Origin: a virus
Length of the DNA stretch: 41,595 nucleotides
Strand: one strand, 5' to 3'
Virus record (IMG/VR): IMGVR_UViG_3300009320_000042
Coordinates: 1-41,595 of that record
The notes below the pieces were generated by a model. The model ran no database searches. It saw nothing but the letters and a program-made list of their open reading frames with translations, and was not told the origin of the DNA. The translations under genes and the position numbers were made by a program. Below, piece after piece: positions 24,347 through 30,565 of the stretch; the stretch's first letter is position 1, and each line of letters starts with the position of its first letter.

Positions 24347-24354
24347 CAAAGATA
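24347..24354 (-). promoter_or_regulatory. -7 promoter element of 67-aa gene
   Basis: The minus strand reads TATCTTTG, 17 nt upstream of the ATG at 24330. Confidence 0.5.
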
Positions 24355-24380
24355 GTAAATTTTTATTAGATATATGGGGG

Positions 24381-24612
24381 TTGAAGGCTCCCCCCCACCC
24401 TACGCCACCGACCCACGTCCGGAAACCGATTTTTTTTTGCAGGGGGGGTTGTCGTTTTTGTTGTTGCGGTTCTGATTTTTTTGCCTTTTTTTTTAGCTAT
24501 TCCGCACCACCTATGCACCCCATATGCACCGCACCCCTACCGCACCACGTTACACGTTCCCCGTACCCCGTTAACCTTCCCCCGTCACACCTTCCCCCGT
24601 ACCCGTTACACC
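24381..24612. other. C-rich, repeat-like non-coding tract
   Basis: The gap 24331-24871 has no convincing gene. From 24390 the plus strand turns strikingly C-rich, with runs such as CCCCCCCACCC, a stretch of nine T followed by GCAGGGGGGG near 24432-24447, and degenerate units around CGTTACACCTTCCCCCGTACC-like words at about 24540-24612. This contrasts with the AT-rich surroundings. A 98-codon frame crosses it, but its Pro/His/Thr composition reflects the C-richness rather than a protein. Confidence 0.6.
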
Positions 24613-24622
24613 CAAAGACAAA

Positions 24623-24638
24623 GTGTCTTCAAAGACAC
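24623..24638 (+). repeat. 16-bp palindrome, copy 4
   Basis: GTGTCTTCAAAGACAC, non-coding, 234 nt upstream of the 211-aa gene and at the end of the C-rich tract. Confidence 0.95.
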
Positions 24639-24780
24639 AGACATACAGAGATATGCCTTAACCACACCCCAACGTAAATTACCCCTAAACAAATCACACT
24701 GAACAAAAGCCACGTAACTTATTGATTTACAGAGTAAAAAAAAGAAATGAACATAAAATGAAAAAAAATAAAACAAAACC

Positions 24781-24811
24781 TTTGGAAATCAACTATTTAA
24801 ACGTATATTGC
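24781..24811 (+). promoter_or_regulatory. Possible early promoter
   Basis: TTTG at 24781, a 19-nt spacer, then TATATTGC, one shift away from TAnnTTTG, 61 nt upstream of the ATG at 24872. It would drive the 211-aa gene and amidoligase. Confidence 0.4.
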
Positions 24812-24871
24812 ACACTGAATGAACGAGGAATAGTCCTCAATTAAACGTAAACAATTAAAAATCAGTAAGTT

Positions 24872-25507
24872 ATGACACATTTAATGCAAATCGAGGCGGA
24901 CTTTTTAGCATCTGCCGAAGTACGTGAAAGTTTAAACTTTCAATCAATTTTCAATCTTCAATCTGAAGTATCAGATGCGAAGAAGAGCAAGTTCGAGAAG
25001 TCGCTCAAGTTAGCGAAGTTAGTTCACCAATCGTTCAATTGGTTTGACAAAGACGAAACCAAAGTTCTTATGGAAGAGAACGGAGTCGAATGGAGTTCAA
25101 AAGAGATGTTCATCAACAGAGTATTTGGGTGGCAGAAGTCGTTCGGATACAAGATGAACAAAGTCGGTAAGTTAGCGACAGAGACCGCTCAAGTAGTGAC
25201 GAAGTTCAAGAGAAAGTGTACCGCTCTTGAGAACAATGGCGAAGATGCCAAGAGAACAATCGAAGAGTTATTGAAGTTCGCTAATGCCGAAGAGAATGGT
25301 GAAGAAACATCAGTAGCAAGAGAGAAAACCTTTGCAACATTCAGCATCGCAAAGAATGGTTTGAATGGCGAGAGCGGTTTCTCTGTAAGGTTGACCGAAA
25401 GCGGTGTTAAAGTTAGCGGTGCAATCGAAGACGAGAACATTGACTACAATGTAACGAAGTTGTTCAACAAACTACAGAGAATACTAACCGAAACACAAAA
25501 CGCATAA
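24872..25507 (+). CDS. Unknown early protein (211 aa) before amidoligase
   Basis: MTHLMQIEADFLASAEVRES. Residues 1-125 are predicted helical and charged, including a Lys-rich middle (KKSKFEKSLKLAKLVHQSF), and the last 60 look like a small beta domain (GFSVRLTESGVKVSGAIEDE). I do not recognise a family. It shares with the amidoligase and the GATase-GGCT fusion a preference for C/G at third positions (AAG, GAG, TTC, AAC) unlike its neighbours. It is 48 nt upstream of the amidoligase with a palindrome hairpin between, so it may be a substrate or partner. Confidence 0.6.
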   Translation: MTHLMQIEADFLASAEVRESLNFQSIFNLQSEVSDAKKSKFEKSLKLAKLVHQSFNWFDKDETKVLMEENGVEWSSKEMFINRVFGWQKSFGYKMNKVGKLATETAQVVTKFKRKCTALENNGEDAKRTIEELLKFANAEENGEETSVAREKTFATFSIAKNGLNGESGFSVRLTESGVKVSGAIEDENIDYNVTKLFNKLQRILTETQNA

Positions 25508-25520
25508 TTTAATTTAATCA

Positions 25521-25536
25521 GTGTCTTCAAAGACAC
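25521..25536 (+). repeat. 16-bp palindrome, copy 5
   Basis: GTGTCTTCAAAGACAC between the 211-aa gene and the amidoligase, 19 nt before its ATG. It can form an RNA hairpin with loop UCAA. Confidence 0.95.
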
Positions 25537-25555
25537 TACAAAAACGTAGCACAAA

Positions 25556-26557
25556 ATGAGAAATTTATCAAACATCGGAGTAGAGTTCACTAACACCAAC
25601 GTTGAAGCACGTGGTGAAGTTCAATCCTACCACTGCAAACCAAGTCCAATCTTCCGCACCAAAGCACAACAGATGGACATCAATGGTCTTAAATCTGAAG
25701 ACCGCAGAAACATCATCATAGATGGTGACGAGTTCGAGAGCAAGTTCACAATCGGTTTCGAAATCGAGAAGTCACGTCTTCACAGAGGAAGTGTCCAAGA
25801 GTACCCACTATTCTGTGGGTTTGAGACCGATAGTTCTTGCGGATATGAAGCGGTGACACACGTTCTTCCATTGGTATCGAAGTCAATGTGGCGTACGAAA
25901 GTTTTCAATATGTTCGCTGAAGCGAAGTACATCATCGAGGATAGATATTCACCGAGTGACTATTCTTGTGGTGGTCACATCACAATCGGTGTCAATGGGA
26001 TGAGCGGTGTTGAGTTGATGAACAAAGTACGTGAGAATAGCGGTATCATCCTTTCTATATTCCGTAAGCGAATTATGAACAGATATTGTAGCGGTAACGT
26101 GATGATGACTGAGGATAGCAGTTCTTTCGGTGATAAGTACGTTGTTGCAAAGCCGAATAGCAATTCACTTGAGTTCCGTATTCCAAGCAGAGTTACATCA
26201 GTGAAGCAGTTGATGAGAAGATACGAGTTGATGTACGTTCTTCTTGACTTTTCAATCAACACACCGAATGCACGTAAATCAGTTCTGTACAATCGTTTGA
26301 AGCCAATCGTAGCATCAATGTACGAGCGTGATATGGACAAGGTTAATAAGATTATGGAGTTGGCAAAGCACTTTGACAAGTTCCTTAAAACCAAGAAAGT
26401 TGACCAAAACACTTGCGGTTGGCTTGAGGGTTGGTGGTCACGTAGCCGATGCAGAATGGGTGCAGTGAGAAGTTTGTACAAGCGTACCTACAGACCATTG
26501 CTATCACAAGCACACTATGTGAATGAGTTTATGTCCAAGTGGCAAGGGTTAGTGTGA
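25556..26557 (+). CDS. Amidoligase (COOH-NH2 ligase, glutamine-synthetase-like fold)
   Basis: A 333-aa protein. The motifs follow the Amidoligase_2 family (PF12224) in order: FTIGFEIE (64-71; family GvEiE), FETDSSCGYEAVTHVLPL (89-106; family D.S....E..t..L), CGGHITIGV (138-146; family GlHVhv) and LEFRIPS (205-211; family EfR). The acidic residues and His are the expected metal/ATP ligands of this GS-fold group, which forms amide bonds between a carboxylate and an amine. The C-terminal 120 residues are basic and helical. A hammerhead ribozyme lies just after the stop. Together with the GATase-GGCT fusion at 28409 it suggests a peptide or protein amidation pathway; the substrate is unknown. Confidence 0.75.
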   Translation: MRNLSNIGVEFTNTNVEARGEVQSYHCKPSPIFRTKAQQMDINGLKSEDRRNIIIDGDEFESKFTIGFEIEKSRLHRGSVQEYPLFCGFETDSSCGYEAVTHVLPLVSKSMWRTKVFNMFAEAKYIIEDRYSPSDYSCGGHITIGVNGMSGVELMNKVRENSGIILSIFRKRIMNRYCSGNVMMTEDSSSFGDKYVVAKPNSNSLEFRIPSRVTSVKQLMRRYELMYVLLDFSINTPNARKSVLYNRLKPIVASMYERDMDKVNKIMELAKHFDKFLKTKKVDQNTCGWLEGWWSRSRCRMGAVRSLYKRTYRPLLSQAHYVNEFMSKWQGLV

Positions 26558-26571
26558 GTGTTAATGGGGTA

Positions 26572-26587
26572 GTGTCTTCAAAGACAC
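26572..26587 (+). repeat. 16-bp palindrome, copy 6
   Basis: It forms the centre of a 12-bp hairpin with one bulge (26566-26577 with 26582-26594) that directly joins hammerhead 1. Confidence 0.95.
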
Positions 26588-26593
26588 TATCCC

Positions 26594-26642
26594 CTGTCCA
26601 CAGGTGAGTGCCTGTGCTGATGAGTCCAAAAGGACGAAACAG
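26594..26642 (+). ncRNA. Hammerhead ribozyme 1 (type III)
   Basis: The core CTGATGA (26617-26623) and GAAA (26636-26639) flank stem II GTCC/GGAC with an AAAA loop. Stem I is CACAGG (26599-26604) with CCTGTG (26611-26616) and a 6-nt loop. Stem III is CTGT (26594-26597) with ACAG (26639-26642). The predicted cleavage is after C17 at 26598. All conserved core nucleotides are present. It lies 37 nt after the amidoligase stop and 22 nt before the next ATG, so cleavage would separate the two messages. Confidence 0.92.
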
Positions 26643-26663
26643 AAACCTTAAAATAATAATGAA

Positions 26664-26969
26664 ATGGAATTAATTTTAAACAACATCGACATCAAATCTA
26701 AATTTGTAAATGACAAAAACGTTGAGGAAATCCTCATCACTACTGACGCTGAAGCGTTCGGTACCCTAACCAATCACGAGGACTTTGAATGGAACGAGGT
26801 GGTTGAGTTCGGTATGAAACGAATTGTAGTATCACCTTTCTACTCAGAGTTCGAGTTGGTTGACTACGACAAGGTAACCGCAGTGTGCATCCGTTACAAC
26901 AATGGGTTGTACGAGGACACAGAGTTGGTTATAAACCACAAAGAAGAATTACTAAACATCTTAAACTAA
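26664..26969 (+). CDS. Small acidic protein downstream of hammerhead 1
   Basis: A 101-aa acidic protein (MELILNNIDIKSKFVNDKNV) with alternating beta-type segments (EEILITTDAEAFG; VVEFGMKRIVVSPFYSEFEL). No family is recognised. Its message would start at the ribozyme cleavage site, giving a 5' hydroxyl leader that carries the ribozyme remains. Confidence 0.6.
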   Translation: MELILNNIDIKSKFVNDKNVEEILITTDAEAFGTLTNHEDFEWNEVVEFGMKRIVVSPFYSEFELVDYDKVTAVCIRYNNGLYEDTELVINHKEELLNILN

Positions 26970-26995
26970 TTTAATAACACATAAAATCAAACACA

Positions 26996-27214
26996 ATGAG
27001 AAATTTATTTAACACAATCGAGAAATCAATCACAGCACTAATCGCAATCGGAGTACTATCTATGGCGTTACGTTTATTCATTCACATCGCTATGTCACAC
27101 GAGTTCGTGTGGTATCAGTGGGTATACATAGGTTTCGTTGCGTTGTTCTTGACGTTCATTAGTTGTCTAATCTTTGCTTTCATATTCCAAGCGTGGAAAG
27201 AGGATAGAGTGTAG
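26996..27214 (+). CDS. Small membrane protein, two TM segments
   Basis: A 72-aa protein with hydrophobic spans at about residues 12-32 (ITALIAIGVLSMALRLFIHI) and 42-64 (WVYIGFVALFLTFISCLIFA), then a charged tail (WKEDRV). The last base of its stop codon is the first base of hammerhead 2. A role in superinfection exclusion or host-membrane takeover is possible but not shown. Confidence 0.65.
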   Translation: MRNLFNTIEKSITALIAIGVLSMALRLFIHIAMSHEFVWYQWVYIGFVALFLTFISCLIFAFIFQAWKEDRV

Positions 27215-27277
27215 GCATACTGATGAGTTCTGATTGAACGAAAGGGTAGTGTCTTCAAAGACACTACTCTCTATGTC
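27214..27277 (+). ncRNA. Hammerhead ribozyme 2 (type I) with the palindrome as stem III
   Basis: Stem I is GGCATA (27214-27219) with TATGTC (27272-27277), 6 bp with one G-U. The core is CTGATGA (27220-27226), stem II GTTC/GAAC with loop TGATT, then GAAA (27240-27243). Stem III is 12 bp (27243-27254 with 27259-27270, one G-U) with loop TCAA and contains the 16-bp palindrome in full. Cleavage is predicted after C at 27271. All core positions are conserved. It separates the membrane gene from the gene at 27297. Confidence 0.93.
27249..27264 (+). repeat. 16-bp palindrome, copy 7
   Basis: GTGTCTTCAAAGACAC, forming the distal part of stem III of hammerhead 2. Confidence 0.95.
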
Positions 27278-27296
27278 AAACATAAAATTAAATAAA

Positions 27297-27557
27297 ATGA
27301 AGTACACAAAACAATATTGGGATTGGAATAATTCCCAAGACGATTTACTGCTGATGCAATCAGCAATGAACGATTATGTTATTTACGACAAAGCAAACGA
27401 CAGAATGTTATGCTTTGGAAATGGTAACGTAATACTATTTGCAGACCGCAATGAAGCAGTTGAAGATTTGTATGGCAATGAAGTTGTGATGCAAGTCAAA
27501 GACTTATCAAACGAAAATCAATTAATAATTTTAAATCAAATTCAAAATGGAAAGTAA
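27297..27557 (+). CDS. Small protein (86 aa)
   Basis: MKYTKQYWDWNNSQDDLLLM, predicted alpha/beta. I chose the ATG at 27297 because the longer frame from 27234 would run through the ribozyme. Function unknown. It overlaps the next small gene by 11 nt. Confidence 0.6.
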   Translation: MKYTKQYWDWNNSQDDLLLMQSAMNDYVIYDKANDRMLCFGNGNVILFADRNEAVEDLYGNEVVMQVKDLSNENQLIILNQIQNGK

Positions 27558-27720
27558 TAAAACAATAACATACACGATAAGCACGAAGTCAGTGTATGGT
27601 AACTACGGATGCTTTGTCAAAGAGTTCAAGAACGAGAAACACTTTGAGAATTGGTATGACTTAATGGTGCGTAAAGGTCACAAGATAATTGGAGTTCAAC
27701 CTTATAAAGAAACAAAGTAA
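27547..27720 (+). CDS. Small protein (57 aa)
   Basis: MESNKTITYTISTKSVYGNY, then an amphipathic middle and a basic end. It is chained to its neighbours by an 11-nt overlap upstream and a TAATG overlap downstream, which supports it as a real cistron. Function unknown. Confidence 0.6.
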   Translation: MESNKTITYTISTKSVYGNYGCFVKEFKNEKHFENWYDLMVRKGHKIIGVQPYKETK

Positions 27721-27881
27721 TGGAAGCAATCAGATATTTTAAAGTAAGATATGCAGGGAAGCTAATCAAAGTTCTCCCTGCACATACGAAATGGGAAGCC
27801 ATTGACAGAGTTTACAATGAAAATGTAGGCAAGTACAAGTGGATAGTAAGAAGTAAATTCACCGCAGTACTAAAAAGATAA
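27720..27881 (+). CDS. Small basic protein (53 aa)
   Basis: MEAIRYFKVRYAGKLIKVLP, with 'HTKWEAIDRVYNENV' and a basic beta-like end. The pattern VRYAGKLIKV...A.T..EAIDR is typical of small phage proteins with one beta-hairpin and helix. Coupled by TAATG to the gene before; a promoter begins right after its stop. Confidence 0.6.
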   Translation: MEAIRYFKVRYAGKLIKVLPAHTKWEAIDRVYNENVGKYKWIVRSKFTAVLKR

Positions 27882-27882
27882 A

Positions 27883-27914
27883 TTTGGATATGTCTAATTT
27901 TTGTCGTATCTTTG
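27883..27914 (+). promoter_or_regulatory. Bacteroidota-type promoter
   Basis: TTTG at 27883-27886, a 20-nt spacer and TATCTTTG at 27907-27914. It drives the genes from 27979; palindrome copy 8 lies 28 nt after the -7 element, inside the 5' leader. Confidence 0.75.
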
Positions 27915-27941
27915 TTTAAAATTATATTAAATCAGAGGTCA

Positions 27942-27957
27942 GTGTCTTCAAAGACAC
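27942..27957 (+). repeat. 16-bp palindrome, copy 8
   Basis: Inside the leader of the gene at 27979 and part of a 38-nt block (27930-27967) identical to 28360-28397. Flanking GAGG/CCTC extends the hairpin with a 2-nt bulge. Confidence 0.95.
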
Positions 27958-27978
27958 TCCTCACAAAATTAAATCAAA

Positions 27979-28158
27979 ATGAAAAAAGTAAAATTTAACG
28001 ACAATCAGAAGAGACAAGTAGCATTGCTTTTATCCGAACAATTAGACACCTTAAAGAACGAGAAAAGGATTGGCAGAATCCATTACAACAATCCCGAAAT
28101 TATTAAAACCATTAGGAAAGCTATTGAGGGAATAGCTGAAGAGATATGGAACAGATAA
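27979..28158 (+). CDS. Small basic protein (59 aa)
   Basis: MKKVKFNDNQKRQVALLLSE, helical and charged, ending EEIWNR. Its leader carries promoter and palindrome hairpin. It overlaps the next gene by 13 nt. Function unknown. Confidence 0.6.
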   Translation: MKKVKFNDNQKRQVALLLSEQLDTLKNEKRIGRIHYNNPEIIKTIRKAIEGIAEEIWNR

Positions 28159-28349
28159 CACTAAAACATATGTATACAATAGAAACACCAAGCATCCCCA
28201 CGACTTATTGTGTTGTTCAAGTAGTTAATACTTTCAACTACAAGACAGACAAAGGTTACATCAACAAAAACTACTGCTTTTGCAATAGTGCAACAACAAA
28301 GGTTGGGGATGTTATTAAAGTAAGAAAGTATTTCTTACAGAATTATTAA
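28146..28349 (+). CDS. Small protein (67 aa)
   Basis: MEQITLKHMYTIETPSIPTT, beta-rich with three Cys and many Tyr/Lys (YCFCNS). No family is recognised. It is co-transcribed with the 59-aa gene and followed by the second 38-nt hairpin block. Confidence 0.55.
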   Translation: MEQITLKHMYTIETPSIPTTYCVVQVVNTFNYKTDKGYINKNYCFCNSATTKVGDVIKVRKYFLQNY

Positions 28350-28371
28350 ATCAAATATTAATCAGAGGTCA

Positions 28372-28387
28372 GTGTCTTCAAAGACAC
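28372..28387 (+). repeat. 16-bp palindrome, copy 9
   Basis: In the second copy of the 38-nt block (28360-28397), 21 nt before the GATase-GGCT ATG. Confidence 0.95.
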
Positions 28388-28408
28388 TCCTCACAAACAC
28401 TTAAATTT

Positions 28409-29476
28409 ATGTGCGTAATTATTATCAAACAGAAAGGCAAGGATGTGCCAAGAGAAGTTCTCAAAACATCCGCAAGAATCAATCCTCACGGATTGGGAAT
28501 CGTATGGCTCGACACGTTCGAGGTAACATACCACAAGTCCAAAGAGTATTCAACGCTCGATACAGACAGACCATACATCGCTCACTTTAGATATGCGACA
28601 ATCGGTAAGGTCTGCAAAGAGAACACACACCCTTTCGTGTGTGGGAAAAACAAAGACGAGTTGTTTATGATGAACGGTACAGTTCACGGTTACGGTAACA
28701 CCAATATGACCGACACCGAAGACTTGGCTATCAAGTTGGGCGACACCCCGAGACACACTTGGAAACAATCATTGGCAAAGTTCGAGGCAAGGTTTGTTGC
28801 AATCAACACCCGCAATCGTTCGTTCCAAATCTTCAACAAAGATTTGTTCACGTATCGTGATGGCGTATGGTACTCCAAAGACAACGTGCTACAGAGTAAT
28901 GTTGTGGCGGTGTATGGGACGCTCAAGAAAGGTTTCGGTAACTACTACTCCTACTTACGTAACGCCAAGCATCTTGGTCGAGGTCTGACCAAAGACAAGT
29001 ATCCACTAATAGTTCAAGGTCTTCCATACCTAATCGAAAAGAAAGGGAAGGGGACGAATGTGAAGGTCGATGTATTCAAAGTTGACAACACCACTATGCG
29101 AAAGTTGGATGCGTTGGAGGGACACCCTAATTGGTACGTGCGAAAGCAAATCCCTATCCGATTAAACGGCAAGGTTGTTACGGCTTGGATTTATTTCAAT
29201 CCTCGTGAAGAGAATAGTTGGAACGGCAGTAATCACGTGAAGTCGTACGAAAGACCATACACCCTACCGATATACCAAGAGGTAGAGGACGTGCAAGAAA
29301 GCATCGAAGAGCAAACGTGTACTCAATACGATATGTTTGACTACGAGTTTCCGACAGAGGAATCTCCGATATGTGTTGACTGCTTTCACGATTTGCAACA
29401 CGATGGGTTTGCTAACTACCATTGCAGTGGATGTGATGGATGGTTTACTGAAGAGGAAGTGCTACGCTTTTCGTAA
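28409..29476 (+). CDS. Class II glutamine amidotransferase fused to gamma-glutamylcyclotransferase and a zinc ribbon
   Basis: A 355-aa, three-domain protein. Residues 1-155 are a class II (Ntn) glutaminase: Cys2 nucleophile once Met is removed, NPHGLGIVW (25-33), HFRYATIG (59-66), NTHPF (72-76) and MNGTV (88-92). Residues 164-290 are a GGCT/AIG2-like domain: YGTLKKG (169-175) and the catalytic-type Glu in LDALEGHPNWYVR (Glu237). Residues 320-345 hold CVDC and CSGC, a zinc ribbon. The first domain would release ammonia from glutamine; the second acts on gamma-glutamyl bonds. With the amidoligase at 25556 it fits the amidoligase-GATase-AIG2 neighbourhoods described by Aravind and colleagues. 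A hammerhead lies 30 nt after the stop. Confidence 0.85.
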   Translation: MCVIIIKQKGKDVPREVLKTSARINPHGLGIVWLDTFEVTYHKSKEYSTLDTDRPYIAHFRYATIGKVCKENTHPFVCGKNKDELFMMNGTVHGYGNTNMTDTEDLAIKLGDTPRHTWKQSLAKFEARFVAINTRNRSFQIFNKDLFTYRDGVWYSKDNVLQSNVVAVYGTLKKGFGNYYSYLRNAKHLGRGLTKDKYPLIVQGLPYLIEKKGKGTNVKVDVFKVDNTTMRKLDALEGHPNWYVRKQIPIRLNGKVVTAWIYFNPREENSWNGSNHVKSYERPYTLPIYQEVEDVQESIEEQTCTQYDMFDYEFPTEESPICVDCFHDLQHDGFANYHCSGCDGWFTEEEVLRFS

Positions 29477-29487
29477 ACCGCATTGCA

Positions 29488-29503
29488 GTGTCTTCAAAGA
29501 CAC
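29488..29503 (+). repeat. 16-bp palindrome, copy 10
   Basis: Centre of a perfect 9-bp hairpin (29485-29493 with 29498-29506) that abuts hammerhead 3. Confidence 0.95.
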
Positions 29504-29506
29504 TGC

Positions 29507-29557
29507 TCTGTTCACGGATGTGTGTCCGTGCTGATGAAGTCAAAAGACAGAAACAGA
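29507..29557 (+). ncRNA. Hammerhead ribozyme 3 (type III, variant stem II)
   Basis: Stem III is TCTGT (29507-29511) with ACAGA (29553-29557). Cleavage is predicted after U17 at 29512. Stem I is CACGGA/TCCGTG with loop TGTGTG. The core CTGATGA (29531-29537) and GAAA (29550-29553) are intact. Stem II is GTC/GAC with loop AAAA, but its first pair (29538 and 29549) is A opposite A instead of G-C. The same architecture as hammerhead 1 argues for a shared origin. The mismatch may reduce activity. Confidence 0.8.
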
Positions 29558-29576
29558 AACATCAAACATTTATATT

Positions 29577-29894
29577 ATGACAATTAAAGATTTAATTTGG
29601 GAGTTCGAGAACGGAAGTATCTCACCCTACAAGTTAGTTGAAAAACTAAAAGAAACAGATACAGATTTAAAAGAAGTATCAACGCAAGACTTACGCAATG
29701 AGTTAGAGTTGCGTGGCTATCAGACCGATAACCTATGGCACGTTGATGACGTAATGCAGAATTACGAATGTGAAACAGAAGATGCAATGGAAATCTTAAA
29801 GGACTCACTGAATAACGGGTGGGTTGTTGAGCAAGTCTTTGGAGTGATAGACCATTATGCAACGGAAACTTATAACCTAAAAATCAAAGAATAA
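29577..29894 (+). CDS. Small acidic protein (105 aa)
   Basis: MTIKDLIWEFENGSISPYKL, helical and acidic. 'QNYECETEDAMEILKDSLNN' and 'GVIDHYATETYNLK' look like the middle and end of a small helical domain often seen in phage early proteins. Its ATG lies 19 nt after hammerhead 3. Function unknown. Confidence 0.6.
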   Translation: MTIKDLIWEFENGSISPYKLVEKLKETDTDLKEVSTQDLRNELELRGYQTDNLWHVDDVMQNYECETEDAMEILKDSLNNGWVVEQVFGVIDHYATETYNLKIKE

Positions 29895-29897
29895 GAT

Positions 29898-30212
29898 ATG
29901 GCAATTTATATAACTAAAAAAGATAAGTTCGTTTGGTTGGACGTAACTGACCAAATGAAATACGGAGAGAAAAAACGTGAAGAGATATGGCTCGGTCACG
30001 AGTTGTTCGTTATCTACGATGACGATACAGAATCAATGGTTGAATCTCACGATGAGATAGACGAGGCATTGAGGTTAGGTCTGAAGATTGGAATTGAAGT
30101 GGGACACCTACCAAAAGAAGTGTCTTCAAAGACACGTTGGTGGAATACCGCAGAGAAAAAAATCATTGGCGGATATTGGTGGGTTAAATTAGCCGACATA
30201 AAATTTGGATAG
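29898..30212 (+). CDS. Small protein (104 aa) carrying a palindrome copy
   Basis: MAIYITKKDKFVWLDVTDQM, alpha/beta, Trp-rich near the end (GGYWWVKLADIKFG). The palindrome at 30120-30135 encodes VSSKT inside it. Function unknown. Promoter TTTG for the next gene overlaps its last codons. Confidence 0.6.
   Translation: MAIYITKKDKFVWLDVTDQMKYGEKKREEIWLGHELFVIYDDDTESMVESHDEIDEALRLGLKIGIEVGHLPKEVSSKTRWWNTAEKKIIGGYWWVKLADIKFG
30120..30135 (+). repeat. 16-bp palindrome, copy 11
   Basis: Inside the 104-aa gene, read as VSSKT. Confidence 0.95.
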
Positions 30213-30235
30213 TAAAAAAGATTATACTATATTTG
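30204..30235 (+). promoter_or_regulatory. Bacteroidota-type promoter
   Basis: TTTG at 30204-30207, a 20-nt spacer and TATATTTG at 30228-30235, 24 nt before the ATG at 30260. Confidence 0.75.
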
Positions 30236-30259
30236 AACAAACATTAAACATTAAATGCA

Positions 30260-30565
30260 ATGAAAGTAAAAATTCAACAACGTAGCGTCTACCACAAATT
30301 TGCTGAGGTAGAGGTAGAGTTATGCGACAACGAGTGGCAAGACTACAAAACAGAACACGGAAAGTACACACCCATTCAAGATTTTATTATGCACAAGGAA
30401 GACTTGTGGGTTGACAAAGTTGACGAAGCTATGAGTAAAGCTCCATATCATTATGGGTTTGGAACAGACGTTGATGCCAATGACCATCACAATTCTTGTA
30501 TGGTAGACACAGACCAAGAGTCTGAATGGAGGTATGAAGTAAAAGGAGAGGGGGGACACCTATGA
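30260..30565 (+). CDS. Small acidic protein (101 aa)
   Basis: MKVKIQQRSVYHKFAEVEVE, N-terminal beta hairpin, then a helical part with many His and Asp (DVDANDHHNSCMVDTDQESE). First gene behind a clear promoter. Function unknown. It overlaps the next gene by 4 nt. Confidence 0.65.
   Translation: MKVKIQQRSVYHKFAEVEVELCDNEWQDYKTEHGKYTPIQDFIMHKEDLWVDKVDEAMSKAPYHYGFGTDVDANDHHNSCMVDTDQESEWRYEVKGEGGHL

Noticed and set aside
24381-24677. 98-codon plus-strand frame in the C-rich tract
   Set aside because: Pro/His/Thr/Arg composition follows the C-richness, no start context or neighbours support it.
24758-24844. 28-codon plus-strand frame MKKNKTKPLEINY... ahead of the 211-aa gene
   Set aside because: Short, overlaps the candidate promoter at 24781 and has no coupling to neighbours; I could not support it.
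27234-27296. Upstream extension of the 86-aa gene to 27234
   Set aside because: It would translate through hammerhead 2 and the repeat; the ATG at 27297 just after the cleavage site fits better.
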